Position numbers and translations under genes: made by a program
Notes under the pieces: generated by a model
Told to the model about the DNA's origin: nothing
The model's input: only the letters and a program-made list of their open reading frames with translations
Database searches by the model: none
Shown here: in pieces, positions 59,506 through 62,269 of the stretch
Layout: each line of letters starts with the position of its first letter
Numbering within the stretch: position 1 is the first letter of the stretch
Assembly (NCBI RefSeq): GCF_021648825.1
Contig: NZ_JAKJHS010000013.1
Coordinates: 1 to 62,269 of the forward strand
DNA from: Rhizobium halophilum
GTDB taxonomy: Bacteria > Pseudomonadota > Alphaproteobacteria > Rhizobiales > Rhizobiaceae
DNA: 62,269 nucleotides
Direction: 5' to 3'

Positions 59506-60591
59506 CTAAGCTGCCTCCCAGACTTGGTTGAGGATCCGCGCTGCCAATGCCGCCTTGTCCTGCGGCAGGAAGCGTCCGTAGTGCTGCTGCACCACATCGG
59601 GCGTGTCCTGTATCGCATAGCTTGCCTGCTCGTATGATCCGGTTTGTTTTAAGATGTGAGTGGCGAGAACGTCTCGGACGTTATGGGGGCCGTGGGGAAG
59701 GAGCCCTTTGATGGCACCGCGGCCGGTGTAGGGATTGTAGATGCCGTATCGCTGGATCGCCAGCCGCCAAGCCTCGTAGAACGTTGTTTGATTGTAGGAT
59801 GCGTCGACGCTGGTCGTCTTGACGGTCTTGACGAAGAGCGTTCCTGGATCGGGCGCGCGCCCCAGCAGTACCCTCCGATGCCTTTCGATATAGGCATCGA
59901 GATAGGTGTAGAGATTGAGCAGATCCGGTAGCACCAGCCGAAATGGTTTTTGCCCGAAGAAGGAGGAGCTTGAGTTTTTGAAAGCGTTGGAAGGGATGAA
60001 TACCTCCCAGCCGCGGTCCCGCTCGCTCCAGCGCAGTTCACCGCGCCTCATGTCTTGAAGCCGCCGTTCTGCTGTCGGGAATTGTCCGCGCGGACAGACC
60101 AGCAATTGCCGAAGGTTCTTCTGCCTGAGGCCGAGATGCAAGCCGAGCCTCAGCATCAGAAAGGACCGGACAGCTTCGGCGGCTGCTCTCGGGTAGCGGT
60201 CCTCATCCGGCATCCGCTTCAAGGTGATCTTGCGATACTCGGCGAGCGGACTGTCCGCCTCCAGCACGCACATGATAGGCTCAAAGGGATCGCGGTGAAC
60301 CCGCATCACCCGCTGGATTTCTTTTGATCGATTGGCGGCATGGCGATGGAAGGCTTCGCATGCGCCATCCCAGTCTCGATGCGCTGCCGCAATCTCGTCC
60401 GCCGTGACAAGTTCGTCGATCGGCTTCACGTTGCGTAACAGCTCGGGGTGCTGGCGGATCCAGCCGACCTCAGCGCGTGTCAGGGCCATGGCCACCATCA
60501 GCATGTCATCCCATTTGGTAAAGAAGCCGCGCCTGCGTTCGCGCCACTGCAAATACCAGTCCCACAACGCCACGACCTTTGACGATCCCAT
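59506..60591 (-). CDS. Tyrosine recombinase/integrase
   Basis: A 361-residue phage-type integrase. The catalytic Arg region is LRLGLHLGLRQKNLRQLLVC near residue 155, the H-x-x-R motif is PHGPHNVRDVLATHILK near residue 300, and the nucleophile Tyr is in VVQQHYGRFLPQDK near residue 340. The N-terminal core-binding domain appears shorter than usual, so the first part may be lost; the sequence upstream of ATG 60591 continues in no clear frame. It probably moved this small region. Confidence 0.82.
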   Translation of the reverse strand: MGSSKVVALWDWYLQWRERRRGFFTKWDDMLMVAMALTRAEVGWIRQHPELLRNVKPIDELVTADEIAAAHRDWDGACEAFHRHAANRSKEIQRVMRVHRDPFEPIMCVLEADSPLAEYRKITLKRMPDEDRYPRAAAEAVRSFLMLRLGLHLGLRQKNLRQLLVCPRGQFPTAERRLQDMRRGELRWSERDRGWEVFIPSNAFKNSSSSFFGQKPFRLVLPDLLNLYTYLDAYIERHRRVLLGRAPDPGTLFVKTVKTTSVDASYNQTTFYEAWRLAIQRYGIYNPYTGRGAIKGLLPHGPHNVRDVLATHILKQTGSYEQASYAIQDTPDVVQQHYGRFLPQDKAALAARILNQVWEAA

Positions 60592-60639
60592 TCGGGGAGG
60601 CGGCGAGCGCCCCGAACATCAAGCCAAGGTGTTCGATCT

Positions 60640-60830
60640 TTTGGCTGGCTGTCTCTGATCGTGGGAGACCTTCGCACGTGTTGATGACGTACGGTGAGTT
60701 TGAACGTCTGACAGGTAAGCGTCACAATCTTGTCGATGCGCTTTCCATGTCTGGATTGTCGAAGATCGATTTCGATCCGTCTCGATCAGTCATTGCAACT
60801 CGCGAAGTCGATCTTTCTTGCAATATCTGC
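60640..60830 (+). pseudogene. Truncated Phd/YefM-like antitoxin
   Basis: The frame reads VSDRGRPSHVLMTYGEFERL then VDALSMSGLSKIDFDPSRSV and ATREVDL, the C-terminal two thirds of a Phd-type antitoxin. The N-terminal DNA-binding strand and helix are missing; the sequence before it is the edge of the integrase locus. The toxin start lies just beyond. The antitoxin part that neutralises the toxin may still be made from an internal start. Confidence 0.55.
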
Positions 60831-61240
60831 TCGACACAAACGTTGTCTCCGAGCTCCGTAAGGTTGGTGACGGTAAAGCTGATCCGAACGTGACGGCTTG
60901 GTTAAGCGCGCAGGATTCCGACGATCTGTATATTTCTGCCATGACAATTTTAGAACTTGAGCGCGGGATACTCAGCATCCAGCGGCGTGACATTGAGCAG
61001 GGCGCTCGCTTACGAGCCTGGATGGATAGCCGAGTGCGCCCGGAGTTCGCTCAGCGTATCAATGCTATCGATGAAGCGATTGCGACGCAATGTGCCCACT
61101 TGCATATTCCGGATCGCCGCAACGAAGCGGATGCACTCATCGCTGCCACGGCGGTGGTGCACGGGCTTATGGTCGTTACACGCAACATTCAAGATTTCCA
61201 GGGCACCGGCGTTATCCTCGTGGACCCATGGCGTGCCTGA
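60818..61240 (+). CDS. vapC: VapC-type PIN-domain toxin
   Basis: A 140-residue PIN-domain ribonuclease. Acidic residues are Asp6 (QYLLDTNVVSELRK), Glu in ILELERGILSIQRRD, Asp in NEADALIAATAVVHG and TRNIQDFQGTG. It starts at TTG 60818 in this reading. It is intact although its antitoxin is truncated. It ends 84 bases before the right direct repeat. Confidence 0.82.
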   Translation: MQYLLDTNVVSELRKVGDGKADPNVTAWLSAQDSDDLYISAMTILELERGILSIQRRDIEQGARLRAWMDSRVRPEFAQRINAIDEAIATQCAHLHIPDRRNEADALIAATAVVHGLMVVTRNIQDFQGTGVILVDPWRA

Positions 61241-61324
61241 GTAAAGGCACGTAGGGCGCCTGGAAATTGTCTTTGCGAACTCTGTAGGAAAACGTAGTTC
61301 AGTTCTTCGCAATGTAGAGGTCAG

Positions 61325-61346
61325 CGGTTCAGATCCTGTCAAGGCG
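61325..61346 (+). repeat. Right copy of att-like direct repeat
   Basis: CGGTTCAGATCCTG, then TCAAGGCG; 20 of 22 bases match the copy at 59404-59425. A weaker third copy (GGTTCGATACCTGTTCAAAGC) lies near 58586. Confidence 0.5.
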
Positions 61347-61386
61347 ATCGAGCTACCATCCCACCTTGCCCGCTATCCTCTCGAGG

Positions 61387-61415
61387 GTTATACTGTTTTT
61401 GAAAAACAGTATAAC
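61387..61415. promoter_or_regulatory. 29-bp perfect palindrome, probable operator
   Basis: GTTATACTGTTTTT (61387-61400), one central G, then its exact reverse complement (61402-61415). It lies 15 bases before the ATG of the nucleotidyltransferase-fold gene and overlaps its likely promoter, so it is an operator candidate for a dimeric regulator. Confidence 0.7.
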
Positions 61416-61430
61416 GATGGAATCGAGCTT

Positions 61431-62269
61431 ATGAAGTCTATTGACCTCATGTACCAGACGATGCTTGCCGAGCTAGGTCAACGCTCGCTCGACGCCGCTT
61501 GGACGGCCGATTTCCCTCCGGAGGGTCGGTTCACCCCCGCAAACATCAAGGGGCGCAAGTACTGGTACTTCGACATCCCGGATGGACACGGTGGTACGAA
61601 ACGTCGTTACGTCGGTCCTGCCGACGATCCGGATATATCGCAGCGTGTCGCTGATCATAAGCGGGACAAGGACGATTTACGCGCTCGCAGGCGCTTGGTA
61701 AATACCCTGACCCGCGAAGGCGGGATGATCGCCCCTGACGCCATGTCGGGTGACATCGTCGAGGCCCTCGCCGACGGCGGTCTCTTTCGACTCCGGGGTG
61801 TTCTCATCGGCACGGTCGCCTTCCAATGCTATTCAGGACTGCTGGGCGTCCGCCTTCCCATGGCTGCGATCCTGACCGGCGACGCGGACATCGCCCAGGA
61901 CTATGCCATCAGCCCGGAGGTTGAAGACAGCCTGCCTCCGATCATTGAACTGCTGCAGGGCGTCGACGTCAGCTTCCGGCCAGTTCCCCATCGATCAGGA
62001 TCCGCGGCCTCGTCGGCGTTTCAGAATGCCGACGGCTACCGGGTTGAATTCCTGACGTCGAACCGTGGTTCGGACGACTACATCGACCAGCCGGCGAAGA
62101 TGCCCGCCCTCGGCGGAGCCAGCGCGGATCCGCTGCGCTTTCTCGACTTCCTCATCAGGGATCCAGTCAGGACGATGCTGCTCCACCGAAGCGGTGTCCC
62201 GGTCGTCGTCCCTGATCCGTCCCGGTACGCTGTCCACAAGCTCATCGTCGCCAGCCGCCGACACACTGA
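61431..62269 (+). CDS. GSU2403-family nucleotidyltransferase-fold protein (3' end beyond window)
   Basis: 279 codons are visible and the frame is open to the window end. MKSIDLMYQTMLAELGQRSL starts it; GRKYWYFDIPDGHGGTKRRY and GDIVEALADGGLFRLRGVL follow, then the nucleotidyltransferase core with GTVAFQCYSG, LTGDADIAQDYAISPE and YRVEFLTSNRGSDDY, in which the DAD acidic pair binds metal. RYAVHKLIVASRR closes the visible part. Proteins of this kind (PF12281) are uncharacterised but related by fold to AbiEii-type toxins. It lies at the edge of a mobile region behind a large palindrome. Confidence 0.75.
   Translation, partial: MKSIDLMYQTMLAELGQRSLDAAWTADFPPEGRFTPANIKGRKYWYFDIPDGHGGTKRRYVGPADDPDISQRVADHKRDKDDLRARRRLVNTLTREGGMIAPDAMSGDIVEALADGGLFRLRGVLIGTVAFQCYSGLLGVRLPMAAILTGDADIAQDYAISPEVEDSLPPIIELLQGVDVSFRPVPHRSGSAASSAFQNADGYRVEFLTSNRGSDDYIDQPAKMPALGGASADPLRFLDFLIRDPVRTMLLHRSGVPVVVPDPSRYAVHKLIVASRRHT

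Larger units (their letters stand above)
59404..61346. mobile_element. Candidate small integrase cassette
   Basis: About 1.9 kb bounded by the 22-bp direct repeats and holding a tyrosine recombinase and a PIN toxin with a truncated antitoxin. It may be a minimal or decayed integrative element. The repeats resemble a tRNA 3' end (GGTTCAGATCC) but no tRNA is present. Confidence 0.35.

Noticed and set aside
1..62269. CRISPR arrays, rRNA operons and replication origins
   Set aside because: No regularly spaced repeats, rRNA-like sequence, or repABC/oriV pattern was seen anywhere in the window.

Overview
The window reads as a chromosome arm or large replicon of an alphaproteobacterium of the Rhizobiales (Hyphomicrobiales), probably Rhizobiaceae or a close relative. 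The grounds are two DUF982 proteins (a family largely confined to this order), an EcfG-type sigma factor with many GGAAC-N17/19-TT promoters, HWE-family kinase signalling, an NAGGN synthetase, paired Hsp20 genes with a ROSE-like leader, and GC-rich coding throughout. No rRNA, tRNA or CRISPR array was recognised.

Region 1 (about 1-24 kb) is a stress-response neighbourhood. It holds an osmolyte enzyme (NAGGN synthetase), a glucose-dehydrogenase-like SDR, a YciE ferritin-like protein, DUF2254, manganese catalase, DUF4142, an ndh / small protein / SIR2 operon, the EcfG-like sigma factor, DUF2269 and SDR-DoxX membrane genes, DUF982, a proline iminopeptidase, an SGNH hydrolase with a small alarmone-hydrolase-like HD protein, and a KaiC-like ATPase with a PAS-HWE kinase and a stand-alone receiver. 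Ten candidate EcfG promoters, most 25-100 bases from a start codon and correctly oriented, tie much of this into one probable regulon. At least four genes here are decayed (patatin, a DUF1440-like membrane protein, DUF421, DUF6894).

Region 2 (about 25-44 kb) is catabolic. A GntR regulator sits between a CoA-transferase / HMG-CoA-lyase-like operon and a tctCBA tricarboxylate-type transporter, which suggests uptake, CoA activation and cleavage of a hydroxydicarboxylate to acetoacetate and acetyl-CoA. An IS3-family scar separates this from the homogentisate module: hmgA, and a tightly overlapping fahA-maiA-dctP-dctQ-dctM operon, bracketed by two related MarR regulators. Paired operator-like repeats lie in front of both hmgA and fahA. 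A LuxR regulator diverges from an MBL-fold protein / flavin monooxygenase / DUF2783 cluster that may feed aromatics into homogentisate.

Region 3 (about 44-58 kb) carries an exported-protein/microprotein pair divergent from an OmpR-type two-component system with a perfect 17-bp inverted repeat between them, a DUF3313-like lipoprotein, an amylo-alpha-1,6-glucosidase with a GT4 glycosyltransferase, a heat-shock block (two Hsp20, an orphan double-PDZ protein, DUF982), and a LysR / FMN reductase / MFS locus.

Region 4 (58.6-62.3 kb) is mobile: a FitAB-type toxin-antitoxin pair with a perfect operator palindrome, a tyrosine recombinase, a second PIN toxin whose antitoxin is truncated, 22-bp near-identical direct repeats flanking these last two, and, cut by the window end, a GSU2403-type nucleotidyltransferase-fold gene preceded by a 29-bp perfect palindrome.
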